Source of the DNA: Prevotella sp. UBA1378
Lineage (GTDB): Bacteria; Bacteroidota; Bacteroidia; Bacteroidales; Bacteroidaceae
Reading direction: 5' to 3'
DNA length: 54,161 bases
NCBI GenBank assembly: GCA_002305505.1
Contig: DBRC01000082.1
Coordinates: forward strand, 51,620 to 105,780
This document shows, piece after piece, positions 34,892-43,899 of the stretch. Every line of letters starts with the position of its first letter. Position 1 is the stretch's first letter. The translations under genes and the position numbers were made by a program. Below the pieces are notes generated by a model. It was not told the origin of the DNA. It made no database searches and worked only from the letters and a program-made list of their open reading frames with translations.

Positions 34892-37800
34892 ATGGAAGGA
34901 CTTAATATTACCAAAATACGAAAGGCGATAGTATGTTGGGCTGCCGGCGGGCGCAGGAGCCTGATGCTATTCCTTGTTTTTGCCGGCTGTACGGCGGCAT
35001 GGGCGCAGATTACATCTGTACATGGGACGGTGAGCGACGACATGGGCCCGCTGATGGGGGCTACTGTATGTGAAGTGGATGCCAACGGGCGCATCATCGA
35101 ATCGGCTGTGACCGACTTGAATGGTAACTTTACCATGCGGGTGCGTAATGCGAAAGACAAGATCCGCTTCAGTTATGTGGGATTGAAAACACAGGTGTTG
35201 CCAATTAATAAGTCGACTTATATCGTGACGATGACATCGGCAGCTGTGATAAAAGAGGTGACGGTGAAAGCCAAGAGGCGTTTGCAGGGCAATGCGCTGC
35301 CCATTCCCGAGCGAGAGATCTCTTATGCCACGCAGTCGATTTCGATGAAAGAGTTCGAAGGCCTTGGTATTACCTCGGTCGACGAGGCATTGCAGGGGCG
35401 TATTGCCGGCTTGGATATCATCGGCAATTCGGGCGACCTCGGTTCGGGCTCTACGATGCGCTTGCGCGGTGCTTCCTCGCTATCCTCGCTTACCGACTCG
35501 AATCCTCTGATTGTTGTCGACGGCAATATCCGTAGTGTCGACTTATCGACATTTGACGTTGCTAGTGCCAATAACGAAAAGTTTGCCGAGCTGTTGAATG
35601 TCAATCCGGAAGATATAGCCAGTATCACCGTGCTGAAAGATGCTGCGGCAACGGCTGTCTACGGTAGCCAAGGAGGCAGCGGTGTCATTGAACTGACCAC
35701 CAAGCGCGGTGTGCGCGGAACGCCGAAAGTGACTTACTCGTTGAAACTGACGGGTACTTACCAGCCTAAAGGCTATGCTTTGCTGAGCGGCGACGACTAT
35801 ACGATGATGCTGAAAGAGAGTTATTTCAACCCGCAGCAGGATGATTCAAAGAGCCAGAGTATCCGGGAAATCAACTACGACCCTACTTTCTCCGAATACG
35901 AACAATATAACAACAATACTGATTGGCGCGACGCAGTAACGCAATGGGGCTTGCGCCAGAATCATAGCGTATCCGTGTCGGGGGGCGGCGAGAAAGCCAC
36001 TTTCCGTATCGGCGGAGGCTTCGACCACGAAACGGGTACGATAATAGAGCAGAAACTGAACCGATTCTCGACACGCGTGGCGCTCGATTATACGGTGAGC
36101 GAGCGCATCAGGGTTTCTACCAACTTCTCGCTGACGTATACCAAGAACCACATGAACAGTGACGACCTGCTGGCTATTGCAATGAAGAAAATGCCGAATA
36201 TGAGCATTTATGAGCAAGACCCCGTAACCGGAGCAGATACCGACAGGTATTATACGATGTTGCAAAGTGCTTCAAGCGTGTTCAACAGTTCGGCTACTGA
36301 CAAGAAGGATAACCAGAAGGCTTACGTCAACCCGGTGGCCAGTGCGCGCTTGGCAACGAACGAGCGCCGTACCTACGACCTTGCACCTGAACTGGTAATC
36401 AACTATCAGTTGCTGGGATTGGATGAGGACCACTGGCAGCTGAATTGGCGCGGAAGCGTATACATGAATATATTCAACCAGTACGACGACCAGCATTATC
36501 CGTCTGAATTGAAAACTACCGCATGGAACGCGGGCGAGGGTGTCAATACATCTTTCTCCAACAGTTCGAAGAGCGTTTCGTTCAATACGAAGCAGACGCT
36601 TACCTTGATACCGTCATTCTCTAATAAAGACCACTCGCTGATGTTGATGGGGCGCTTCGAGCTTACTTCCGGTTCGTCCAGCGGACAGTCGTCTAAAGGC
36701 AGCGGGTTGCCCACGGGTATCAATAGCCCTGATGCCGGAGGGCTTATCAAGGAACTGGTTTCTTGGTATTCGCAGTCGCGTTCGATGTATTATACTTTCT
36801 CCACCCATTATGCTTATAAAGGGCGGTACATGGCCGACTTTACATTGCGTGCCGACGGTACTACCAAGTTTGGCCCGGGCAGGCGTTGGGGCTATTTCCC
36901 CTCTGCCTCCCTGCGTTGGAACATCATTGACGAGCCTTGGATGAAATCTGTGCGGAAATGGATGTCGATGCTTTCGTTGCGCCCGAGCTGGGGGCGTGTG
37001 GGAAGCCAGCCTAATAAAGAGTACCTCTTTACCAGTAAGTATGCTTCGACAGACCGCTACTTGGACATGGCTGCCATGTATCCTACGAACATCCGGCTTA
37101 CGGACTTGAAGTGGCAGAAGGTGTCGAGCTACAACTTAGGTGTAGATTTGGGTTTCTTTAACGACGCCCTGACGATGACTTTCGAGGCTTACCATTCGAC
37201 AACGTCCGACATGCTGCTCGAGAAATACCGCATACCGTCCAACTCGGGATTCCTTGAACTGCCCTACCGTAACAGCGGTAAGATGCGCAATATAGGATGG
37301 GAATTCCATATCAACAGTAACCGGTTGGTGAAAATAGGTAAGTTTACGATGGACATGAATGCCAACTTCGGTAATAACCGCAATGAGATACTGGAGATGG
37401 ACGAATTTGTGCTCAACTCGCTCAACACTACCTTTAAATACGGTAATGGCGAATGGCTGCGCCGCGTGCAGTTGCACAACCCATACGGCGCCATTTACGG
37501 TTTCCGGTATAAGGGCGTGTACCAGTACAACTATGAAACGTTCAAGGATATGAGTACGGAAGAACGTGCTGCGTTCATAGCTGCTGGCAAGACAGCTCCG
37601 GTAGCTTTCAACTCGGAAGGCAAGGTGATTCTTGATGCAGAGGGGGAGCCCCTGCAGATGCGCTATAACTACACGAACGACGGTACCGGTAAAAACCATG
37701 CATTCGCCGGCGGTGATGCTATATACGAAGATGTGAACAACGACGGTAATATCAATGCGCTGGATATTGTTTACTTGGGCAGCTCGCTGCCGAAGCTGAC

Positions 37801-38284
37801 GGGAGGTTTCGGTTTCTCCTTCTCTTATCAGGGATGGCGCCTGACTACACAGTTCACCTACCGTGTAGGGAATAAAATCCTGAACTTGGCGCGCTTGAAT
37901 GCGGAGGCAATGACGGGTAACGACAATCAAAGCCAGGCCGTAAACTACCGTTGGCGCAAAGAGGGGGATGTAACCTCGATTCCGCGTGCTATGTTCGGTG
38001 GCGACTCTAACTACAATACGCTGGTGAGCGACCGTTTCGTTGAAGACGGTTCGTACCTGCGCATGAGCTATGCCCAGCTGTCTTACGCCATCAATAAGAA
38101 ACACCTGAAATGGATAGGGCTTAGCCGCATCAGTTTGTATGCCAGTGCGAATAATCCTTTCGTCATCACGAAGTATACAGGTGTCGACCCGGATATCAGC
38201 AATCAGGGCTACGACCCGGCTATAGACAGGTCGCAGACACCGCGTTCGCGTTCCTATACATTGGGTATAACGGTCGACTTCTAA
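34892..38284 (+). CDS. SusC/RagA-family TonB-linked outer-membrane transporter, first copy, 1130 aa
   Basis: The signal peptide ends at about residue 38 (AAWAQ). Residues about 44-125 are a carboxypeptidase-regulatory-like beta-sandwich (VHGTVSDDMGPLMGATV...DLNGNFTM). The plug at about 145-265 contains DEALQGRIAGLDII, LRGASSL and ITVLKDAAATAVYGSQGGSGVIELTTKRG, the SusC hallmark. The rest is the 22-strand barrel ending in SYTLGITVDF. With the SusD gene 24 bases downstream it forms the lid-and-barrel importer for oligosaccharides powered by TonB. The FAGC segment in the signal region is not taken as a lipobox because the cleavage site AWA-Q follows and the family is not lipidated. Confidence 0.97.
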   Translation: MEGLNITKIRKAIVCWAAGGRRSLMLFLVFAGCTAAWAQITSVHGTVSDDMGPLMGATVCEVDANGRIIESAVTDLNGNFTMRVRNAKDKIRFSYVGLKTQVLPINKSTYIVTMTSAAVIKEVTVKAKRRLQGNALPIPEREISYATQSISMKEFEGLGITSVDEALQGRIAGLDIIGNSGDLGSGSTMRLRGASSLSSLTDSNPLIVVDGNIRSVDLSTFDVASANNEKFAELLNVNPEDIASITVLKDAAATAVYGSQGGSGVIELTTKRGVRGTPKVTYSLKLTGTYQPKGYALLSGDDYTMMLKESYFNPQQDDSKSQSIREINYDPTFSEYEQYNNNTDWRDAVTQWGLRQNHSVSVSGGGEKATFRIGGGFDHETGTIIEQKLNRFSTRVALDYTVSERIRVSTNFSLTYTKNHMNSDDLLAIAMKKMPNMSIYEQDPVTGADTDRYYTMLQSASSVFNSSATDKKDNQKAYVNPVASARLATNERRTYDLAPELVINYQLLGLDEDHWQLNWRGSVYMNIFNQYDDQHYPSELKTTAWNAGEGVNTSFSNSSKSVSFNTKQTLTLIPSFSNKDHSLMLMGRFELTSGSSSGQSSKGSGLPTGINSPDAGGLIKELVSWYSQSRSMYYTFSTHYAYKGRYMADFTLRADGTTKFGPGRRWGYFPSASLRWNIIDEPWMKSVRKWMSMLSLRPSWGRVGSQPNKEYLFTSKYASTDRYLDMAAMYPTNIRLTDLKWQKVSSYNLGVDLGFFNDALTMTFEAYHSTTSDMLLEKYRIPSNSGFLELPYRNSGKMRNIGWEFHINSNRLVKIGKFTMDMNANFGNNRNEILEMDEFVLNSLNTTFKYGNGEWLRRVQLHNPYGAIYGFRYKGVYQYNYETFKDMSTEERAAFIAAGKTAPVAFNSEGKVILDAEGEPLQMRYNYTNDGTGKNHAFAGGDAIYEDVNNDGNINALDIVYLGSSLPKLTGGFGFSFSYQGWRLTTQFTYRVGNKILNLARLNAEAMTGNDNQSQAVNYRWRKEGDVTSIPRAMFGGDSNYNTLVSDRFVEDGSYLRMSYAQLSYAINKKHLKWIGLSRISLYASANNPFVITKYTGVDPDISNQGYDPAIDRSQTPRSRSYTLGITVDF

Positions 38285-38308
38285 TTTGATTTTAATAGAT
38301 AGAGGATT

Positions 38309-40069
38309 ATGAAACGAAAGAATATATATAGTCATATTATCGGTGCTGTTTGCGCCGCATGCGGCTTATCGTCTTGCAGCGACTTTCTTGAAATAGAGCC
38401 GCAGAACGAGATTATTCTGGAGAAATTCTGGAATGAGAAGGCCGACGTAGACGGAATTGTGGCCGGCTGCTACTCGGGCATGCAGTCGGAGGGGATGCTC
38501 ATGCGGATGATGGTGTGGGGCGAGTTCCGCAGCGACAATATCGGGCGTGGGCAGAACCTGGACAAAAACACCAGTTTGGAAAGCGTGCTGAAAGAAAACC
38601 TGACGGCATCCAATGCTTATACGTCGTGGAATGATTTTTACAACATCATCAACCGTTGCAATACGGTCATTAAATACGCTCCCGCCGTGGCTGAAAAAGA
38701 TCCCAGCTTTACTGACAGCGAACTGAAAGCGACGATTGCCGAAGTAACGGCCATCCGTTCGTTGTGTTATTTCTATCTGATACGTACTTTCCGTGACGTA
38801 CCATATTCAACTACGGCATTCACCGACGACGACCAAGTGATGGATTTGCCGGCAACGCCGTTTGAGGATGTCCTTGACAAACTGATAACCGACTTGGAGA
38901 GCATAAAGAACGATGCCGTGCAGCGGTATCCTTCTTCCACGGAGCTGAAGGCGTTGTACCAGACTGGGCGTATCACGCAGGATGCGGTCCATGCGATGCT
39001 CTGCGAGATGTATCTCTGGAAAAAGGATTACCAGAAGTGTGTGGAATATGCCGACCTGGTTATCAATTCGAAGAAAAAACAGGCAGAGGAAGAGAGCGAG
39101 GACCTTGGCAATACGTCGACACAGACAGCCAATCAATTCAACGGCTTTCCGCTTCTGAGCGAAGCCTCGCAGTATTCCTCTACCAGGTTCGGGTATGCCT
39201 TTTCGACTATTTTCGGCGAGGGGAACAGTTCGGAGAGTATCTTCGAGCTCACCTTTGTCGACAATGACAATATGTTGTCAAATGCAGCGGTCAATCTCTG
39301 CTATGGCTATGCCAGTGCTCCTTTGGCAATAATGGGCTTTGCTTCGCCGTCTACTTATGTCAGCCAGGATGTCAGCTCTAAAGTATATAAAGTGTTCAGA
39401 AACCAGTATGATACGCGCTATTACGAAAACTGCACAGGCAATCATAGCTCCAGCACCTCTACTTTCCTTATCGGGAAGTATCTGTACCAGCAGGTGTTTA
39501 TTGATGCATCCGGGTCTACACCGGTCGCCTCTTATTCGGGTTTCTATCCGGAAAAGAAGAACAAGAGCAACTGGATTATTTACCGCTTGGCAGACATTAT
39601 GTTACTGAAGGCCGAGGCATTGACACAGATGATGAGCGATGCTGATACCGAGGCTGCGAAAGCCCAGAATCAGCAGTTGCGTGAGCAGGCGTTCAATATA
39701 GTTAGTGCAATCAATAAGCGTTCTTTGTGCCAGCCGGTACTGAAGGACACGCTGAATCCCACCTTGTTTACTACAAAGGCCCAAATGGCCGAACTGGTGA
39801 TGCAGGAGCGCCAGCGCGAGTTGATGTTCGAAGGCAAGCGCTGGTACGACTTGGTGCGCTGGTCGCAACGTGCGGGCAACACCCAGTTCTTGTCTACTCA
39901 GGTGTTGCAGAAGTTCAGCACCAACACCTCTGTTATCCAGAGCAAATTTACCAAGATGGATGCTATTTATTGGCCGTACAATGTCGACGAGCTGAAAGTG
40001 AACAAGCACCTTCAGCAAAATCCTGCTTTCGGCAGCGGCGAGTCGGGCAATTACAGCAAGACCAATTAA
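38309..40069 (+). CDS. SusD/RagB-family nutrient-binding lipoprotein, first copy, 586 aa
   Basis: The lipobox LSS-C23 and the following SDFLEIEPQNE are the classic SusD start. TPR-like helices hold WNDFYNIINRCNTVI, RSLCYFYLIRTFRDVPY and AVHAMLCEMYLWKKDY. The C-terminal RQRELMFEGKRWYDLVRW is the family signature. It forms the surface lid on its SusC partner just upstream and binds the glycan. The ligand cannot be read from sequence. It is followed 24 bases later by a FAS1 lipoprotein gene. Confidence 0.96.
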   Translation: MKRKNIYSHIIGAVCAACGLSSCSDFLEIEPQNEIILEKFWNEKADVDGIVAGCYSGMQSEGMLMRMMVWGEFRSDNIGRGQNLDKNTSLESVLKENLTASNAYTSWNDFYNIINRCNTVIKYAPAVAEKDPSFTDSELKATIAEVTAIRSLCYFYLIRTFRDVPYSTTAFTDDDQVMDLPATPFEDVLDKLITDLESIKNDAVQRYPSSTELKALYQTGRITQDAVHAMLCEMYLWKKDYQKCVEYADLVINSKKKQAEEESEDLGNTSTQTANQFNGFPLLSEASQYSSTRFGYAFSTIFGEGNSSESIFELTFVDNDNMLSNAAVNLCYGYASAPLAIMGFASPSTYVSQDVSSKVYKVFRNQYDTRYYENCTGNHSSSTSTFLIGKYLYQQVFIDASGSTPVASYSGFYPEKKNKSNWIIYRLADIMLLKAEALTQMMSDADTEAAKAQNQQLREQAFNIVSAINKRSLCQPVLKDTLNPTLFTTKAQMAELVMQERQRELMFEGKRWYDLVRWSQRAGNTQFLSTQVLQKFSTNTSVIQSKFTKMDAIYWPYNVDELKVNKHLQQNPAFGSGESGNYSKTN

Positions 40070-40093
40070 GATACAAACAAATAGAAAAACGGA

Positions 40094-42166
40094 ATGAATA
40101 TGGAAAGAATCAGATATATCATTTTCTGTGCTGTCTGTGCTATCGGCTGTCTGGGATTCGCCGGTTGTTCGGACGAGCCCGACTCGGAAAACTATTATAC
40201 CTTCACGGGCGAGATGATGAGCGATTATTTAAAGAACCGTCCTCAATACAGCGACTTTGCGTACATCGTACAGCAAGCCGGCTTGATGGATCTCCTGTCT
40301 GCCTATGGTCATTACACCTGTTTCCTGCCTTCTAACGATGTGGTGAACACTTATCTGAAGAAGAGGGGGATGAACTCGGTGCAAGACCTGTCGGTGGCCG
40401 AATGCGACACCATAGCCCGCACACATCTGGTGAGCAACATGTATGCAACCATCGAAATGAACGACGGAACACTGCATACGGCCAATATGAACCGCCGTTA
40501 CATCCAGATAACGCATGGTGTCGATGCCGACAGCAATGCGGTGGTGGAGCTCAACCGTATGTCGCATATCATTTATACTTTGAAAGACGACTCGGTAGAG
40601 AACGGTATCGTGCAGCCCATCAGTGTGCTGTTGGAGAACTCGAACAGTTCGATTGCCGATATTCTGAAAGACAACGACCGCATCAGCCTGTTCTATTCAG
40701 CACTGGTGGCTACGGGATTACGCGATTCGCTGATTGTCATGAAAGACGAGACGTACAACGGCAAACTGTATGGCGTAAGATCGTACACCTCGCACACGTG
40801 GTCGGAGGTGGCAGTAGCTCCGGAAGAGAAAAAATACGGATTCACCGTATTTGCCGAACCCGACAGCGTGTTGAATGCAAAGTTCTCTGAGAAAGGCATC
40901 TCTACCGCCCAAGGCGGGCTGAGGGCTCTTTACGACTTGGCTTGCCAATTATATGACCCCGTATTCGGCGGCACGAACGAGGCTTATCATGATTTCGACC
41001 AGCTAACCGACCGTCGTAACCCTCTCAACCGGTTTATTGCTTACCACATTCTTACCCGCGACGTTATCGGATGGAACAAACTTACACCGCTTGAACTGCA
41101 TCAGGGTATTGTAGACGGTGCAATAGGCATCAAGACCGATAAGATGAATCCGAACGACTGGTACGAAACCATGCTGCCCCGCACGATGATGAAGCTGGAG
41201 CAGTTGACCATGCGCCAGTATGTGGGCCAAGGCGAATTGGGTCAGCGCTACGTCAACCGCCGTTACGACAGTAAGTACCAGATAGAAGGTGCAAAGGTAT
41301 TGCCGACTGTTGAGGGCAGGTACACACAGGATGCGCCTAACGGCCGCTATTTCTACGTTACCGACCTTGTGGCGTTCAACCAAGATACGCAGAACAAGGT
41401 GCTGAACTGCCGTATCCGTATGGACTTCTCCACCGTATTCCCGGAAGTGATGACCATGAATATCCGCTTGAATGGAGACCCGACGCAGGACGACAGCAAC
41501 ACAAAAGCCGACCTGACGTTTAAGAACGGTAAGAACTATTATTTCCCCGACGGATACCTGAGCAACGTGAAGATGGCAGGCAACTGCCTGTTCGTCTACC
41601 GCCGCCCCCACTGGAATTTCTGGTCGTACGAAGGCGACGAGTTCAACCTCTTCGGCGATTACGATTTCACATTCCGTTTGCCGCCGGTACCTTACGAAGG
41701 AGAGTACCAGATACGTTTAGGCTTCTGTGCGCTCGACACCCGTGGCGTGGCCCAGATCTATTTCGACGGAAAGCCCCAAGGTATTCCGCTTGATATGCGT
41801 AAATACCTCAACGACGAATCGATTATGGGCAATAAGTTCGGTACCAAGACATGGGCGTCTATGACCGACGAAGAAAAAGCAGAAGACCAGAAGATACTGA
41901 AAAACCTCGGTTATTACCGCGGGCCTTACGGCGGTTACCACTCTAATGGTTCTGTCATCAATGAATTTGTTGATAATTACCGTACGTTCCGTCTGGTACT
42001 TTGTCAAGTGCATATTAACCCGAACGAAGACCATTACCTCCGTATCCGCTGTACGTCGTCCAGTAAGCTGGGTAACAACAACGAGTTCATGATGGATTAT
42101 CTGGAGATTGTCCCTAAGAGCGTTTATGGAGTTACTGCAGCAGGCGAAATGGAAGACGACCTGTAA
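40094..42166 (+). CDS. FAS1 domain lipoprotein with C-terminal beta-sandwich region, 690 aa
   Basis: The lipobox FAG-C25 is followed by acidic residues (SDEPDSE), so surface display is likely. Residues about 50-190 form a FAS1 domain ('DFAYIVQQAGLMDLLSAYGHYTCFLPSNDVV'). A second, partly degraded FAS1 domain follows at about 195-345 ('FYSALVATGLRDSLIV', 'YGFTVFAEPDSVL'). From about 400 the chain becomes a beta-rich region with RRPHWNFWSYEGDEFNLFGDYDFTFRLPPVPYEGEYQIR, resembling a jelly-roll binding domain. No catalytic motif. It probably binds the target glycan or a partner at the surface. An alternative start is the ATG at 40100. Confidence 0.85.
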   Translation: MNMERIRYIIFCAVCAIGCLGFAGCSDEPDSENYYTFTGEMMSDYLKNRPQYSDFAYIVQQAGLMDLLSAYGHYTCFLPSNDVVNTYLKKRGMNSVQDLSVAECDTIARTHLVSNMYATIEMNDGTLHTANMNRRYIQITHGVDADSNAVVELNRMSHIIYTLKDDSVENGIVQPISVLLENSNSSIADILKDNDRISLFYSALVATGLRDSLIVMKDETYNGKLYGVRSYTSHTWSEVAVAPEEKKYGFTVFAEPDSVLNAKFSEKGISTAQGGLRALYDLACQLYDPVFGGTNEAYHDFDQLTDRRNPLNRFIAYHILTRDVIGWNKLTPLELHQGIVDGAIGIKTDKMNPNDWYETMLPRTMMKLEQLTMRQYVGQGELGQRYVNRRYDSKYQIEGAKVLPTVEGRYTQDAPNGRYFYVTDLVAFNQDTQNKVLNCRIRMDFSTVFPEVMTMNIRLNGDPTQDDSNTKADLTFKNGKNYYFPDGYLSNVKMAGNCLFVYRRPHWNFWSYEGDEFNLFGDYDFTFRLPPVPYEGEYQIRLGFCALDTRGVAQIYFDGKPQGIPLDMRKYLNDESIMGNKFGTKTWASMTDEEKAEDQKILKNLGYYRGPYGGYHSNGSVINEFVDNYRTFRLVLCQVHINPNEDHYLRIRCTSSSKLGNNNEFMMDYLEIVPKSVYGVTAAGEMEDDL

Positions 42167-42199
42167 GGAAATCAATGTTGGAAGTAAGAATTAATCGTT

Positions 42200-43867
42200 A
42201 TGAAGCATAGTAATACATATAAGAAGGTGTTCGGAGCGGTGATAATCGCCCTCGCTTTCATGGCCTGCAACGATAAGTGGAACGACCACTACGATGTAAT
42301 GAGCAGTGGTGAAGGCACCTTGTGGCAGGCTATATCCGGGAATGAGGACTTGTCAAACTTTGCCCGGGTGGTCAAGGCCTGCGGTTACGATACCGCATTG
42401 GTAGGTAAGCAAGTGTTCACCGTGTTTGCACCCACCAATGATAAGTTTACGTCGCAGATGGCCGACGAGCTTATAGCTGTTTATCAGGCCGAGAAAGCCA
42501 AGAACGTGAAAGAGAATGATAACAGTACCGTGAAAGAGTTTTTGCAGAACCACATTGCTTTGTACAACTACTCGGTATCGAGTCTCAGCAACGATTCCAT
42601 TGTGATGATGAACGGCAAGTACCTGTCGCTCACGCCGACCACCTTCGGCGGGCAGCCCATCTTGTCCTCTAATCAGTTGTATGGCAACGGCGTCCTTTTT
42701 ACGTTGGGTAATAAAGTAGAGTATTTCCCCAACGTCTTTGAGTATTTGGGCAAGGATGGCGAGCTGAAGAATATCGCCGATTTCCTTTATTCGTATAACA
42801 GGTATAAGTTCAACGAGGAGCAGAGTGTCCCCGGAGGTATTGTAAACGGCAAGACCGTTTATCTGGACTCAGTGATGACATTGGAGAACGAACTGGTCGG
42901 CTCGCTGGTTTCGGAAGATAGCACCTATTGGATGCTTGTCCCGACAAACGAAGTATGGGATAGTTTGGTTACAGCATACAGCCCTTATTTTAATTACGAC
43001 AACAGCATCAACAAGCGCGACTCGCTGGAGTTTGCCAATGCCCGTATGGCGATTGTCCAGGGAACGGTGTTCAGCCGTTCTGAAAACAGCGATGTGTCGT
43101 TGAGGGATTCGGCTGTATCTATCAATGCGGTTCAGTATAAATACCGTAAATTCTATTACGGCAGTTTTGACGCCGCTTACTATCAGTATGAAAAGCCGTA
43201 CGAGCCGGGTCATGTCTTCGACGGCACGGTAAATACGAAGTGCAGCAATGGGCAGATAATGAAAACCAGCAAATGGAACATAGACAAGAAACAGACTTTC
43301 TTCCAGCGCATCATCGTAGAGGGAGAAGGATACCAGAGCCTCGACTCTGTAGACAAGCAGACCACCCGCGCTCCGCTCACAACGGTAGTCGTCCAGTCGA
43401 AGAACCCTTATTATAATAAGGTGTCCGATAATTCTTATGTAGAGATTCTGCCTTCGGGAACCTCCCGTAATACTAAGGCCGTTTTCAATATCCCGCAGGT
43501 GTTGTCGAATATCGGCTATGATATCTATCTGATAATGATTCCGGCTTTAGCCGGCGATACGGCAGCTACAAAGACCGAGCGCCTGCCCACCAAGTTCCGC
43601 TGTTCGTTGAGTTATAACGACCAAAGCGGTAAGCCGATTACAACGGCCAAGGTGTTGCAGAGCAGTATAGAAACCCATGCCGACGTTGTCGACACACTGC
43701 TCGTAGGCAGCAACATAAAGATTCCAACCTGCTCGTGGGGAACAGATATCAACCCTCAGGTGAAGCTCATTTTGGAAACCCGTGTCAGCAGCAGCGAACT
43801 GAACTCCGGAAAGTTCAACCGTATCATGCGGCTCGACTGCATCCTGTTCAAGCCCCATGAGGAATAA
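42200..43867 (+). CDS. FAS1 domain lipoprotein, 555 aa
   Basis: The lipobox FMA-C23 is followed by NDKWNDHYDV. Residues about 35-185 are a FAS1 domain ('LSNFARVVKACGYDTALVGKQVFTVFAPTNDKF'). A second one at about 190-335 contains STYWMLVPTNEVWDSLV. A C-terminal beta region follows (about 340-555). It is a paralogue of the preceding gene in layout but shorter and without the jelly-roll-like part. It sits 33 bases ahead of the second SusC gene, so each SusC gene has a FAS1 lipoprotein gene directly before it. Confidence 0.85.
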   Translation: MKHSNTYKKVFGAVIIALAFMACNDKWNDHYDVMSSGEGTLWQAISGNEDLSNFARVVKACGYDTALVGKQVFTVFAPTNDKFTSQMADELIAVYQAEKAKNVKENDNSTVKEFLQNHIALYNYSVSSLSNDSIVMMNGKYLSLTPTTFGGQPILSSNQLYGNGVLFTLGNKVEYFPNVFEYLGKDGELKNIADFLYSYNRYKFNEEQSVPGGIVNGKTVYLDSVMTLENELVGSLVSEDSTYWMLVPTNEVWDSLVTAYSPYFNYDNSINKRDSLEFANARMAIVQGTVFSRSENSDVSLRDSAVSINAVQYKYRKFYYGSFDAAYYQYEKPYEPGHVFDGTVNTKCSNGQIMKTSKWNIDKKQTFFQRIIVEGEGYQSLDSVDKQTTRAPLTTVVVQSKNPYYNKVSDNSYVEILPSGTSRNTKAVFNIPQVLSNIGYDIYLIMIPALAGDTAATKTERLPTKFRCSLSYNDQSGKPITTAKVLQSSIETHADVVDTLLVGSNIKIPTCSWGTDINPQVKLILETRVSSSELNSGKFNRIMRLDCILFKPHEE

Positions 43868-43899
43868 CCCTAATTCACCATTTTCAATACACAATCATT

